Shown here piece by piece: positions 1 to 10,682 of a stretch of 64,000 nucleotides of DNA (positions are counted from its first letter, which is position 1; each line of letters begins with the position of its first letter). The notes below the pieces were generated by a model. The model had not been told where the DNA came from. It searched no databases and was given only the letters and a program-made list of their open reading frames with translations. The translations under genes and the position numbers were made by a program. Origin of the DNA: Cyathus striatus (Eukaryota; Basidiomycota; Agaricomycetes; Agaricales; Nidulariaceae); NCBI GenBank assembly GCA_025738555.1, contig JAOVFP010000015.1, positions 2,604,001 through 2,668,000 on the forward strand. The letters are read 5' to 3'.

Positions 1-229
1 CATGGGTCACAGGTATGGTTACTAGTGGGTAGAGGTATGGGTCATCTTCAAGGCACCTGTAACCCATAGGTACCCATGTGTACAATATATTAGTTCAATA
101 ATCATACCAATGTCATTATGAAAGTTATATATATGTTAACAAGACCTCACATTACTTATGTACACATTTTGATATCACTGAGCAAGTTTTGAATTTTGTT
201 CAGCCTGCAGGGTTGGGCTGAGGTTGAGT

Positions 230-1056
230 CATGAAATCAGAATGGCATAGTAAATTTAAACCTCTTGTAACTCTTTCAAATTACTTCAAATTTGTATTGA
301 TTTTTGTATGGTAAATGCCCTCCTTGATGTGTTTAAAACAAGCCTATGAACATTGAAATTGACCACATGGATTGGTCTGAATGTATTATTTAACCTTTCC
401 CATGTATTTATAATTTCTATTCATGCTGTTGTCACTCTTTCAAATCCATTTGAATTCATATCAGTATTTATATGGTAAGGGCAGTTAAAACTACCCCACA
501 AACATTAAAATAGACTTCATGAATCAGTCTGAATATATTATTTAACCTTTCTCTATTATTTGAATACATTTATAATTTCTATTCAAGCTGTTATAACTCT
601 TTTAAATCTATCCAAGTTCATATCAGTTTTTGTACAGTATAAGCCCTCCACAATGTGGTTACAACAAGCTTATGAACATTCAAATAGACTGCATGGATCG
701 GTCTGAATGCATTATTTAACCTTCCTTTTTATGTATAATTTTGATTCAAGCCATGGTAACTCTTTCAAATCCATTGAATTTGTGTCAATTTTTGTATGGT
801 AAGAGCACTCCACAATATGGTTAAAACAAGCCCACAAATGTTTAAATCAACACATGAATTGGTCTGAATATATTATTTAACTTTTCTTTTTTATTTGATT
901 ACACATATAATTTCTACTTAAGCTATTGTAACTCTTTCAAATCATTTTGGATTGGTACTGGATTTTGTACAGAAATGGCCCTCAGCTATATATTTAAAAC
1001 AAGCCTATGAATGCTTAAATTGACCTCTTGCATCAGTCTGAATATATTATTGAACA
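230..1056. repeat. Degenerate ~165-bp tandem repeat, about five copies
   Basis: A block of about 155-175 bp recurs head to tail. Each copy ends in a variant of GGTCTGAATATATTATTTAAC (near 373, 527, 700, 861 and 1035). Each also carries ACTCTTTCAAATC and TTTTTGTATGGTAA followed by AACAAGCCTATGAAC. Copies differ by many substitutions and small indels, so the array is old. No reading frame runs through it. It may be a satellite or the subterminal repeat block of a decayed transposon; the sequence does not decide between them. Confidence 0.75.
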
Positions 1057-2386
1057 AGTAAGAAGCAGCTAAACCCATGGGTTTGCATTGGTTTTGATTA
1101 CTCATGCAAACATATATTAGCTGGAGAAGGTGTGTATTGATTGCTTTGTGATAAGCAATAGCTCATGCGTATGGATGAAAGCATCTCTCAAAGGGTTGTA
1201 ATTCAGTTGTGCAGCATGTGGCACTCTCTTAGTCCCTGAGACCAGGGGTTTATGGTCATAGGCTTCAACTAAGGTATAGTTGCTATTGCCATTGTATGCG
1301 CTGCGTACATACAGCGTTCTTGTTCATAAATTGAGGAATGAGAACACATGTCATATCCCATATTGCCTACCTCCAGACTCCTATGCCTTTACTCTGCCTT
1401 TACCTCTGTTTACTCCGAACTTTGATTACATTCTTAGTATTACTTATTGCTTACTGTACATAGATTACTTTTGTTTCCTTTCTTCTGTTCTACTGAGCTA
1501 TCCCCTCAGTAATGTAGTATACATCTCGTAGTGAGTCACTTATCATTCTTAAGTGTGCCACTATCTGTTTTACTTCACACTGCCATATGCACTCACTTCT
1601 CCGATGTGTTTTATTATGTTTAATTAGTTATAGTCTTCATTCTACATATGCCTACCCTGACCGTACTTCTCCGCTGGCCTTGGCCAGCGGCCTTTACTTA
1701 CTCCGAGTCTCTAGTATTTAAGTAGTACTTGATTTGTACTTAGACTTTAGTTTCGTATTGAACTATGTCCTCACCCTTTCATCTGACTTGAGTTACACCT
1801 CTCGTCTTCTGTCTCTTGTCTTCTCCAAAGGGCTTGCCCTTACTCTGAAATCTAGGACCAGGAATCCCAGGGGTGTAGCACATAAGCTGAGGCCAAAGTC
1901 CTACCCCCTGAGTTCTCATTCTCTGCTTTCATCTCATACTCACCCCTCACTTCTCCACAGTCACCCTCTCATACTCTGCTGCCAAGTCAGGCTAGGGGCA
2001 CAGTCGTGACAACACGAGGGTGCACTTAAGCATCATGTGTAGCCATCTGCAAAGAGCCAAGCGATTTGTGTAATACAAATACCAATGAACTAGTATAATG
2101 TGTGTTAGTCATTAACTAAAAAGCTTACCAGAGCTGTACCATGTAGCTACGCAGCCACCACTGAAGGTGGAAAACATTAGCAAGTGTACAGTGAGTATGG
2201 TGGAAGCACCAGGCGAGACTGCAAAAGACACAGCTATAGAGTGAGAGCAAAATCTCAAGCATCAATGAATAGACACTATATATAGGTGACATAGCAAGAC
2301 ACCGAGTACTAACAGTTACTGAGGCTACCATAAGTCCATGACATCTACAAAGGGTCTGCAGCCCTTGTTCAACTTGTGAGGGTAGG
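1057..2386. other. Gene-free, repeat-derived stretch
   Basis: No convincing coding sequence is present. The + strand is rich in pyrimidines between about 1,380 and 2,000, as in some fungal LTR or leader sequences, but I could not define ends or a target duplication. At 1671-1690 there is a hairpin with 9-bp arms (CCGCTGGCC and GGCCAGCGG, 2-nt spacer). Its core GCTGGCC also occurs at the termini of the CACTA-like element at 5339-5985. Short open frames here have no recognisable content. Confidence 0.5.
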
Positions 2387-2981
2387 TGTTACACTTTTTC
2401 CATCTCAACCCCGCCAGACTACCTCTTTTTCACATGACCCTTCTATTTATATCCTTTTACTTACTGATCCCTTTCTATTTATAACTACACACTTACTCAT
2501 CATCCCCGACCCCACTCCTCTGGTTTGTCATACTACGAGCACGGACTTTCTTTATCTCCTCGGATCCACTTACTGATACTGCTGCGCATTTATTTATAGA
2601 CCTCTGCCAAGTCATGGCAAGTCACGGACACTTATTTATAGTAGCATACCTTCCATGAACGGACCATGCTTCTTTTGTATAAATAGCTCATGTATTCCGA
2701 TCAAGCTTCCTCAGCTTGATCTTAGTTTAGCTATCATCCAATATAGCTGGCCAACCTTCTCTATTCTCATTGAGACCACCTCAGACCCAGAACACCGCTA
2801 CTTCCTCGATCACATCTCAAACGTTGTTGTGAGATAGCCACAAGTCCATTAGTGAATAACTCTACGTTATTGCTGTTTAGACTTTGACTTCATCATACGA
2901 CTTACAAGTGTAGTGACAAGTCACGTGATACAATCTATCACAAGACCAGAAGACATCACAAGACCAGCTCAGATCGTAACA
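2387..2981. mobile_element. Solo LTR of an LTR retrotransposon (595 bp)
   Basis: The segment begins TGTTAC and ends GTAACA, the TG..CA inverted termini of an LTR. It is flanked on both sides by the identical 5-bp direct repeat GTAGG (2382-2386 and 2982-2986), the target duplication size of Ty1/copia and Ty3/gypsy integrases. A TATAAATAG box lies at 2678-2686 in + orientation, consistent with an LTR promoter. No gag-pol sequence adjoins it, so this is a solo LTR left by recombination between two LTRs. The copia or gypsy assignment is not determined. Confidence 0.85.
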
Positions 2982-3707
2982 GTAGGTAAGTCATAAAGGT
3001 GCATGAGAATGGAAAACACTTTGGCTTGAGACATGACAGATGTGGGGAAAATGTGTCACTAAGAGATGAAGAGATGCAAATATGGTCAGATAACCTGTGC
3101 AGCGTTGTAGAGGTTGTGGTTATAAAGCAAGTATGTGCCAAACAGAAGTACTCACCCTATCCTCTGCACATCCATAGTGTCATCAGTGGACCCAACATGT
3201 CTATATTGTCATTTGTCAATGCATTTTTCGAGGATTTCAGCCTGGCATTTGAGGAGCTTGTGGTGGAAAGAACGAAAGGCAAGCAGTGAGCAGGAGGACA
3301 TGGTGGTGGTCCATTTACAAGGAGATGAAACAAAATGCAAGCAATGACCCACAAGGGAATATCCTGTTTAGGACTTTGATGGTGCTGACACGCAGCATGT
3401 GACTTTAGAGCAGGCAGGCAATGAGGGGAAGCAATTGGAGAAGTCTGAAGACTTATTCAAAGTTGAAACATAATTGTACTGATTTTAGCCTGAAATGTTC
3501 TTTAAATTTAAGTACTAACCATGAATTCACCAAGGTGTACTGTATGACTGTATATGACTGTAATATGGCCATATTCATATGGTTTCCTTATGGTCAAAAC
3601 TGTACCATATCAAGTATTGTCTAAAGCCTCAACAGGATGGTTACAGGTCCATATATACAGGTACCATATAACTGTATTGTATGGTGATGGTGTACAGTCC
3701 TAATGCA

Positions 3708-3743
3708 AACCCATACCCATTCCCATGGGTATGGGTATGGGTT
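3708..3743. repeat. 36-bp near-perfect palindrome of CCCATA words
   Basis: The two 18-nt halves are reverse complements apart from one mismatched pair (3721/3730). The centre is CCCATGGG. Further ATACCCATGGGT words follow immediately (3752-3770), and the same vocabulary (ATGGGT, GGTATGG, ACCCATGTG) fills the first 85 bases of the window. It could be the end of a repeat family or an extrudable hairpin. Confidence 0.7.
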
Positions 3744-4283
3744 GAGCCCAGGATACCCATGGGTTACCCTCAGTAAAAATGAAAAGTCATGCCTGGCATG
3801 CAATGGTCATGTGAGATCATGCAAAAAGTGCTTCTTGTCATGTGCCAGGCATTTATGACATAGTGTGTGAATATTACTAATGCAACCCAATATTAAGATG
3901 AAATTCTTAGTTTGTAGGACATCTGCAATGCATGTACAAGTCATGTATAGTCCATATAGTAAGCATTTGCAGAACAGAACACAGAGCTTGGTGTATGAAC
4001 ATCATAAAATTCTGCTAAGTCCCATTGATTCCCTTGGCATCCACTAAGGGTTCCATGTACATACATATATGTATGGCTGCATTAATTTCTTAAGTGTGCA
4101 CCCCTTGCTTCCAACCAGGTTTCCCTCATCCATTCATATTCTGCTCTTCCTGTCTCCCCCTTCCTCAAAACTACCATACAATGTTTCACAGTTTTGTTCA
4201 TACAAGACAATAATGATCTGGTGAGGTCTGAGCTGTGAGGGGAAGGGTGGAACAATGTTGAAGCAGTGCATGGGCTCAAGTTG

Positions 4284-4535
4284 GTTAAAACCAGCAAGTT
4301 GTTGGTGAGTCCTCATCCTCTACAGGGTTTCTATTGATACTACAGATAAATATTTATTGTTTACAGTCCCCCTGCGATTCCGTACCATCTCAATCACTGC
4401 CATGGCACATGGACTTGGGTGATATTAGAACTGGTGAGTTTTTGGTGAGTCCCCCTCATTCACTCCAGGATTTGTATTGAAACTACAGACATATGCTCAT
4501 TGTTTACAGTCCTCCTATGATTCTGCATGATCTTC
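4284..4535. repeat. Diverged direct duplication, unit about 140 bp
   Basis: Two copies share TTGGTGAGTCC, a GGxTTxxTATTGAxACTACAGA stretch and ATTGTTTACAGTCC in the same order (about 4284-4392 and 4421-4535). They differ at many positions and show no coding potential. The copies were probably made by an old tandem duplication inside non-coding DNA. Confidence 0.6.
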
Positions 4536-5338
4536 TGCTCACCAGCCTGCATTCTGAACAGTGAGCAGCACATTGGTGCACCAACTCCCTAGCATTCTTC
4601 CATGTTAAAGAGTTGGGCATATCTTTTCACCTGTTATTATTGCTGTGAGTAAACCCTGAATATTATACACTCTTTGTATGTGGATACAACATGTACTATG
4701 TAGTAGATGTAATTGAATTCAAATTACTTATTTGACTACATGTCAAATGGATTAGTAAGGAATAACTAGCAGATGGCCTGGGCATGTCTAATTCATGCCA
4801 ATATCTATCAGTTGTAATGACATTCCATTGGATGAAAAGGAATGAATAAAATAAAAACAACATGACATTGACAACAGAAAATGAGCTATAAAATGAAAAT
4901 AATAGAGTATATATTTGTTTAAAAACATACACATGAGTTCTTATATGTAATAGTACCTATATATGTGGAAATAAATGAGAAAAACAAAAGTTTTAGGAAT
5001 TACAACACTCTGGAATTATGGCACAACCAAATTATGACTACAGTGAATTATTGAATACCACACTCAGAACTTCATAATACTGTACAACCTGTACCATATA
5101 CCATATATACAGTTACAGTATGCAGCCCTAGCTCCTTCTGACATAAGACTAAGACAGGAAGAAAGAGATGTTTAAGCAGAAACAGAATGTGAAGCCTGCA
5201 TGCAAGTATGCATTTGCAAGTCACAATATTGGTGAGCATTGAAGGAGCCAAGTTCTTGATTACTAATCCATGGGTTGAGATTTATGCTCAGCTGGATGCT
5301 GGATGCTGACTACTTCAGGTGGTCAGCATCTTTGCTCA

Positions 5339-5985
5339 CACTGCTGGCCAGCAACTATTTTGCAGTTGGCAAAATCCATACAAAACTGACCTCAATAACT
5401 ATAAATATTGACATACAATATTCCCTGTAGTAAAATGATGGCTATTGTCAAGTGCAAAATCTGTGACACATGTTACCTTTTGTACATATTTTCCATTAAT
5501 ACAAATGTATCTTTTTGTTCTAATTTTAGCTTGATCAAAACTGGTGCAAAGTCAACATTTTGCGCAAGTTTTACTTCTGTGAAAATGTTTAATTTTGCCA
5601 GTGCATTTTCACAGGTGCAAAACTTTTTTTCTTAAAATGACAGAAGTGTTGAATCTGTCATTTTAAGAAAAAAAGTTTGCAAGTGCAGCTGTCAATGTCC
5701 CTGTTGATGAAAAGGGTTCACAGACAAATTTCAGAAACCAGTTGTGCCAGCCTCTCTATTGCGAGCATTCCTCCTTGTTTTTGTTTGTCCTGAATAAATA
5801 TTGATGGATGTTTGCCTCTACAAAAACATAAGGAGGAATGTCTCACGATACAAGAGGATGGTTTTAGGAGCCTGGACAATAGCCATCATTTTACTACAGG
5901 GAATATTGTATGTCAATATTTATAGTTATTGAGGTCAGTTTTGTATGGATTTTGCCAACCGCAAAATAGTTGCTGGCCAGCGGTG
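5339..5985. mobile_element. Non-autonomous CACTA-like (EnSpm/CMC) DNA transposon
   Basis: The element is 647 bp. Its ends are 111-bp inverted repeats (5339-5449 and 5875-5985) that differ at only two positions, starting CACTG on the left and CACCG on the right. It is flanked by the 3-bp direct repeat TCA (5336-5338 and 5986-5988). CACTA superfamily elements are known for CACTR termini and 3-bp (sometimes 2-bp) duplications, so this fits a deletion derivative or MITE of that group. No transposase is encoded. A second, internal perfect hairpin lies at 5620-5678. The near-identity of the two ends suggests a recent insertion. Confidence 0.85.
5620..5678. repeat. Internal 24-bp hairpin inside the CACTA-like element
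   Basis: Two perfectly complementary 24-nt arms (A/T-rich, containing seven T then CTTAAAATGACAG on the left) are separated by 11 nt. The hairpin lies near the centre of the 647-bp element, which is therefore an inverted repeat nested within an inverted repeat. Transcribed, the whole element would fold into a long hairpin RNA. Confidence 0.85.
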
Positions 5986-6064
5986 TCAAGGAGCACGCTT
6001 ATTTTTCCGGAATAAGAATAGCAACCTGTTTAAATAACCGACTCTGACCCCCTGCTTCACATTA

Positions 6065-7010
6065 GGGCTGCTCAATTCTTAGATCGCAAGGTTTTGGGTC
6101 GCACAACATCCAAAACAAATTAGGCAATGGTTACCTGATTTAGGTGTCGGCATTCTGAGTCTGAATATGTTTGATAGATGTTGGAAGCGATCAACCATGG
6201 TTGAACCACCAAAAATAAGCCTTGGGCGACTTCATTGAGTATTTCAATGGTTCTGGCTTCAAATTACACCATATTTTTTAGAAATGTCAAATGAAGTTGA
6301 GCATAAAGATATGGCTGTTAGTGAAGCTAAAACAGCAGGAACCCCTTGATTAGTAATAAGTTTGAGCTCTTCTCATGGCTACTGCCTGTCCCCTTCTAGA
6401 TCTCAAGAGTCACTCAGGGCACCAAAATACTTTCTGTGTGCACCAAAGTGCACAACCATCAGTTGAATTATTGAAATATATCTAATGAGAAACAACTGAA
6501 AATTTTTCACATAAATATTTTTCTATAGGAAAATGTGTAAATGGATCATTGCAATTCTTGTCAAATTCTTGTAAGTTAGAGCTTTATAAATAAGACATCA
6601 TAGATGCATGGGTTTGAACATTACTTATAAAATTAACATTTATATGTAGCTCTTATGCTGTACTTAAAGTATATATGCATTTTTGTAATTGTTGAAGGAA
6701 GGAAAGAACAAATTCCATACTTTTTCAGGGCCTTCTGTCCCGTACACTTCAATTTTCCATAAACAAAACAAGATACTAAATTGTATTGTGAAGTTAGAAG
6801 ATTTATTTGCAAAACTAGAGGTGATTAAAGTTGATAAAACTACAGTGAACTAAGAAATATAATACTGTAGTAGAATTGAAGGTGTGCCGCGCGGACTTTG
6901 AATCCGGCAATGGTGCATAGCCACGGTCAATTCCAAATATGGAGCGAATGCCCAAATTCAGTAATGTGCAGCGCGACCCAAAACCTCGCGATCTAAGAAT
7001 TGAGCAGCCC
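6065..7010. mobile_element. 946-bp element with 38-bp terminal inverted repeats, flanked by TA
   Basis: Ends at 6065-6102 and 6973-7010 are reverse complements over 38 bp with one mismatch; they begin GGGCTGCTCAATTC. A TA dinucleotide flanks each end (6063-6064 and 7011-7012), which would suit the TA target of Tc1/mariner-type elements. If the terminus is read as AGGGCTGC instead, a 3-bp ATT duplication fits, so the superfamily is undecided. The interior is AT-rich with no transposase frame. The element ends about 100 bp upstream of the RSM22 start codon. Confidence 0.75.
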
Positions 7011-7108
7011 TATTTAACTACCAAGTCTTGGACAGGTCCAGTGAATTGGAACACCTGTCGTGTTTGCACTCTTCCACTCTTTGCTTATTTCAATCTTTAC
7101 TTTTTTTC

Positions 7109-9319
7109 ATGCTGCAAGCAAGTCGCCAGCGCATTTGCGTTATAGCAGCCCGCCCTGCTATTGCCCACACTTTCAGCTCTTCATCGACATCACATGTTCC
7201 TCGTCCAAATGCCCCATTGGAATTAGATTCCAGCATGCAGGCTTTGCTCCAAGATATGGACATCTCTTTACTAAACTACAAGATGCGTCTCCCACAAAAA
7301 CGAGAGCTCGAGGTTCTTCCTATGGATGGGGATGCCATAACAGATCTTGTTTCGGCGGATGACGAAGTCGAATTTGAAGACTTATCAAAAAAATCACCTG
7401 CAGCACTCTTCGGAAGCCAGGATTTTAGATCAGTCACCCTTCCTACGCAACTTCAGTCGTCTATTAATGTTCTCATTGCTGGTAAGTCGTACTTTTTGTA
7501 AGTTGGAAATTAAAGCTAAATTCTTTAAAGAGGCTGATCGGCCTCAACTCCATGCCGACGCTAAACGCTTATTCGCCAATGACTCGGAGAAGAACAAAGA
7601 CGGCACCTGGGATACTCAATATAGTGTTCGATATCGTTCTAGAGAACAAGCCGGTCGACACAGTGAACGCGATGGAACGGCGTTTGCAACTATTGCATTA
7701 CCAGCCCATTATTCAGCTATTTACTCTGTGTTCTGCCATTTAAAGAAACGAATGGGTCCGGACTTTGAGATAGAGCACGTTATTGATTGGGGTGCAGGAA
7801 CAGGCAGCGGTTTCTGGTTTATTTGTTTCATTCTACTTTAGAGCTATGCACTTACCGGGTCAACAGGGCCTCTGGGTATTCTTTCCAAAAAGTCAACACC
7901 GACGACGCATGTGAGAACGAATATCTTGAACTTGCCAATTCAACAGTGAAATCCTACATGGCTATCGAGAGGCGTCTAGGACTGGTGTCCATAGGAAAAC
8001 GTTTAATGAAACGTAAGTATTTCTTACGCATACCTTCATGATACTTGACCAGGTCTAGATGTTGAAATCAATTCTATCAATTTTGCCTGGAAGAAATCCT
8101 TACCAGAAGCGCATGCAAATGCTGATCTCGATGATAAAAAAACGCTAGCTATGTCGGCATTCATGCTTGCATCTTTGCCGACACCATTGGACAGGAAAAA
8201 AATGGTAAACGAGATGTGGGAGAGCGGAGCTCACACTTTGGTAACTTAAATTTTTTTGTGTCGAGTTGTTACTAAGGCTTTCCTCATTTGTAAGGTAATC
8301 ATCGACCACAATACTAAAGCAGGGTTCGAAGCTGTGGCCGAGGCACGAGAATACTTGTTAAAGATGGGACGAAAAGAACTTGAAGTTACGGAGGAAAGTA
8401 CTGAGCTTGAAAGTGCAGAGCTCGAAGATCAAGCTGCTGAGCTTAAAACTCGTTCTACTCACGGCTCACATGTAGTTGCTCCCGTAAGTTGCCTTTAACT
8501 GTTCTAAATTATGAAGGATATTAACAAGTGATGACAAGTGCCCTCATGACGGGGCATGTCCCCTTTATGTTCCCGGGGCCATTCGTCTGGTCTGTGGGTT
8601 CTCTCAGCGTCTACAACGTCCTCCATTTGTTCGAAAGACGAAGCATTCTGGTCTTGGTCATGAAGACATCGAGTACTCGTATGTTGTCATTCGTCGTGGA
8701 ACTCGTCCTACCCGTACAAATTCTAAGGTTGGTCGGGTCGGCCTTGTAGGCGAAACCGAGAAGGCAAGGGAAAACGAGCGACAACATCCTCGTGAACTTG
8801 TTTGGCATGATGAACATGAGGCTCTTTCTCCACAGGCTGCTGGGATAGCCGACTCTACTTCTGTAACATATAAGCGACCTCAAACAGATGAAGATTTAGA
8901 AATCGCCTTGCGGCAAGAAGCGTACTACTGGCCTCGACTTGTCTTTGCTCCATTGAAGAGGAGTGGTCACATTATTCTAGATAGTTGTACTGCGGAAGGT
9001 ATGAATTTTAGTTACATTGAATACCTTTAACACTAAGATATGTTCAGGGAAAATTATGCGAATGACTATTCCTAAATCGCAAGGTAAACAGCCTTTCTAC
9101 GACGCTCGCAAATCATCATGGGGCGACTTGTTCCCTCATGAATCAAAGAATCCGCCACAAGAACGTTGTGATACGGTAGCATATGGCTCAGGAAAAGGGT
9201 ATGATATCGGTAAGCGCAAAAGTGCGCGCAAACCTAAACAAAGGGCAGCTTACGATGACATTGCTGCGGATATTAAAGAAAAACGAAAGGATAAAAGGAA
9301 GCAAAGTAAAATGACTTAA
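7109..9319 (+). CDS. RSM22: Mitochondrial small-subunit assembly factor Rsm22 (methyltransferase-like)
   Basis: Spliced gene for an Rsm22-family protein, a SAM-methyltransferase-fold factor needed for mitochondrial small ribosomal subunit assembly. The start at 7109 gives an Arg/Ser-rich presequence suited to mitochondrial import. The motif VIDWGAGTGSG, followed across an intron (7817-7866) by WASGYSFQKV, is the SAM-binding loop. A CPHDGACPL cysteine cluster and a RRGTRP segment follow, the part that in this family carries Fe-S-binding cysteines. The first intron is 7482-7530 (49 nt). The C-terminus is strongly basic (KEKRKDKRKQSKMT). In fission yeast this protein is fused to Cox11; no Cox11 part is seen here. 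The promoter abuts a transposable element. The gene ends 107 bp from the convergent uL1m gene. Confidence 0.88.
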
Positions 9320-9426
9320 CTGTTTAATGATTTAGACAGATGTTAGTGCTGATATTTTATCCGTTCACGCTTTGCTTTGACTACAGTGTATTAAATAATG
9401 TATCCACCACTACTCTGGCGTATAGT

Positions 9427-10551
9427 CTAATAATCAGATATACGAATGCCTGGTCCCTTACGAGAACTAAGCATAACCTTCAAAATTGGAATTTCTGACA
9501 AAATGTATTAGGAATGCGTAGTCTCAGATTAAGCGAAAGCTTACTTGGCTTAGCACCTATAACTTTGTTCTTGCGAGCAGCGTCATCCTCCCTGGTATTC
9601 CCTGTCGCCTTCTTTACCGACGTCATGAATTCCTTTACGTTCGCAACTACATCATGGACGGGGTAATCCATCTGAGTAACACATTTAGCTAGCTACTCAA
9701 CGCATAAAACTTATGATCCGCTTACCATTGCTATTGGAAGGCGGATGTAACCGTGACGATCTGCTCTCCATTCGTTTGATTCGTTCATGCGTCGAATATA
9801 CTCCGCGATATTTTCTGTCACTGTGCCTCTCCTTTCCGAAGGCATTAACCCCAGTGGACCTAGAAAACGTCCTAATTTAGGCGCAATAGCCCGGACTAAC
9901 GCAGGTGTGCAAAGGATAGTTGTTGCTCGAATACGACGATCAAGAATCTAGGTAATTGAACAATGTTGGTGAGGCTAGATGGGCATAATTTTGAACACAT
10001 ACACCGTCAATAAGCTCCACCCCTCCAACAATATGTGCACCAGCTTTCTTGGCTTCATCCGCAAGTCGTCCTTCCGCGAATACAAGAACTGTTTCCTCCG
10101 TCTTGTTGGATTTCGGTTCACGAGGGAGAGTAACGCGACCCTTGGGTACAGTTGTACCGCTTCCAAAATCGGTCTTGACGAATAGCTCATACGCACAGTT
10201 AGGTGAAGCAACTTCAACGGACTGGCGTCTTGTTAGGATATCGAACGATACCAGGAATGCAGACACCACTCACGCGTAGAACTGCAATAGCCTCTTGGAG
10301 TGTAAGTTTTTGCTGCTTGGCATCCTCAATAGCAGCAGCAGCAGCTTTTCTGCGCGCTTTGGAGGCTAGTGCTTGCTTTGACGGTACCCGAATCGTAGTC
10401 TTCTGCTTCCGTGCCAGCAGAGCGTTACTTGCGCTGAATTGGCGGGTGTGAACGAAGGCATCCTGACAAGACGATAAGACATAAGCTAGCACATACGTAC
10501 AAGGAGGCATACCAGCACAGGGCGACATGGGCGACAAAGTAAGCCCAGCAT
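9427..10551 (-). CDS. MRPL1: Mitochondrial large-subunit ribosomal protein uL1m
   Basis: Ribosomal protein L1 family, mitochondrial. The chosen start (10551) gives presequence MLGLLCRPCRPVL, joined in phase by an intron (10463-10512, 50 nt) to DAFVHTRQFSASN, a typical import signal. Then come VEVASPNCAYELFVKTDFGSG, VLVFAEGRLADEAKKAGA, GRFLGPLGLMP and VKEFMTSVKKATGN, all in L1 order. The true C-terminus is a separate last exon (9427-9494) after a 50-nt intron (9495-9544). It encodes KVMLSSRKGPGIRISDY, matching the family's final strand. Reading straight through that intron gives a false ending at 9480. L1 forms the mobile stalk at the E site. The gene is divergent to mL40 across 131 bp. Confidence 0.92.
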
Positions 10552-10682
10552 GGCAGTTGCGAGTGCTAGTGAAGATGGAACGAGAATGTAACAAAAGTTG
10601 GTGGGTCCGTGGGAATCTGTGCTCACTTCCGCTGGGTGTCGCAAACAGACCAAAAACTGTTGGCCTCAATTACAACTTCTCC
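10552..10682. promoter_or_regulatory. Shared divergent promoter of uL1m and mL40
   Basis: Only 131 bp separate the two start codons of genes for two proteins of the same particle, the mitochondrial large subunit. Such a short spacer must hold both 5' leaders and promoters, so co-regulation is likely. I see no clear TATA box. Confidence 0.65.

Larger units (their letters stand above)
2982..5338. other. Gene-free AT-rich stretch with remnants of repeats
   Basis: No gene is supported. The stretch contains the palindrome at 3708-3743, a diverged duplication at 4284-4535, and several segments rich in ATATGG/TGTATATA words near 3,540-3,700 and 5,070-5,130. The sequence ending at 5130 reads TAGGGCTGC on the minus strand. 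That is the same nine bases that begin the inverted repeat of the element at 6065-7010, so it may be the end of a related, broken element. Confidence 0.5.

Noticed and set aside
1230..2010. A second LTR in the pyrimidine-rich stretch ending in GTGACAACA
   Set aside because: No matching TG start with a 5-bp flanking repeat could be found on the left side.
9480..9545. Open-frame C-terminus of uL1m ending CQKFQF
   Set aside because: It is intron read-through; a 50-nt intron in phase leads to a C-terminus that fits the L1 family.
10527..10682. Longer N-terminus of mL40 starting at 10527
   Set aside because: It overlaps the uL1m presequence on the other strand, and the ATG at 10683 already gives a good import signal.
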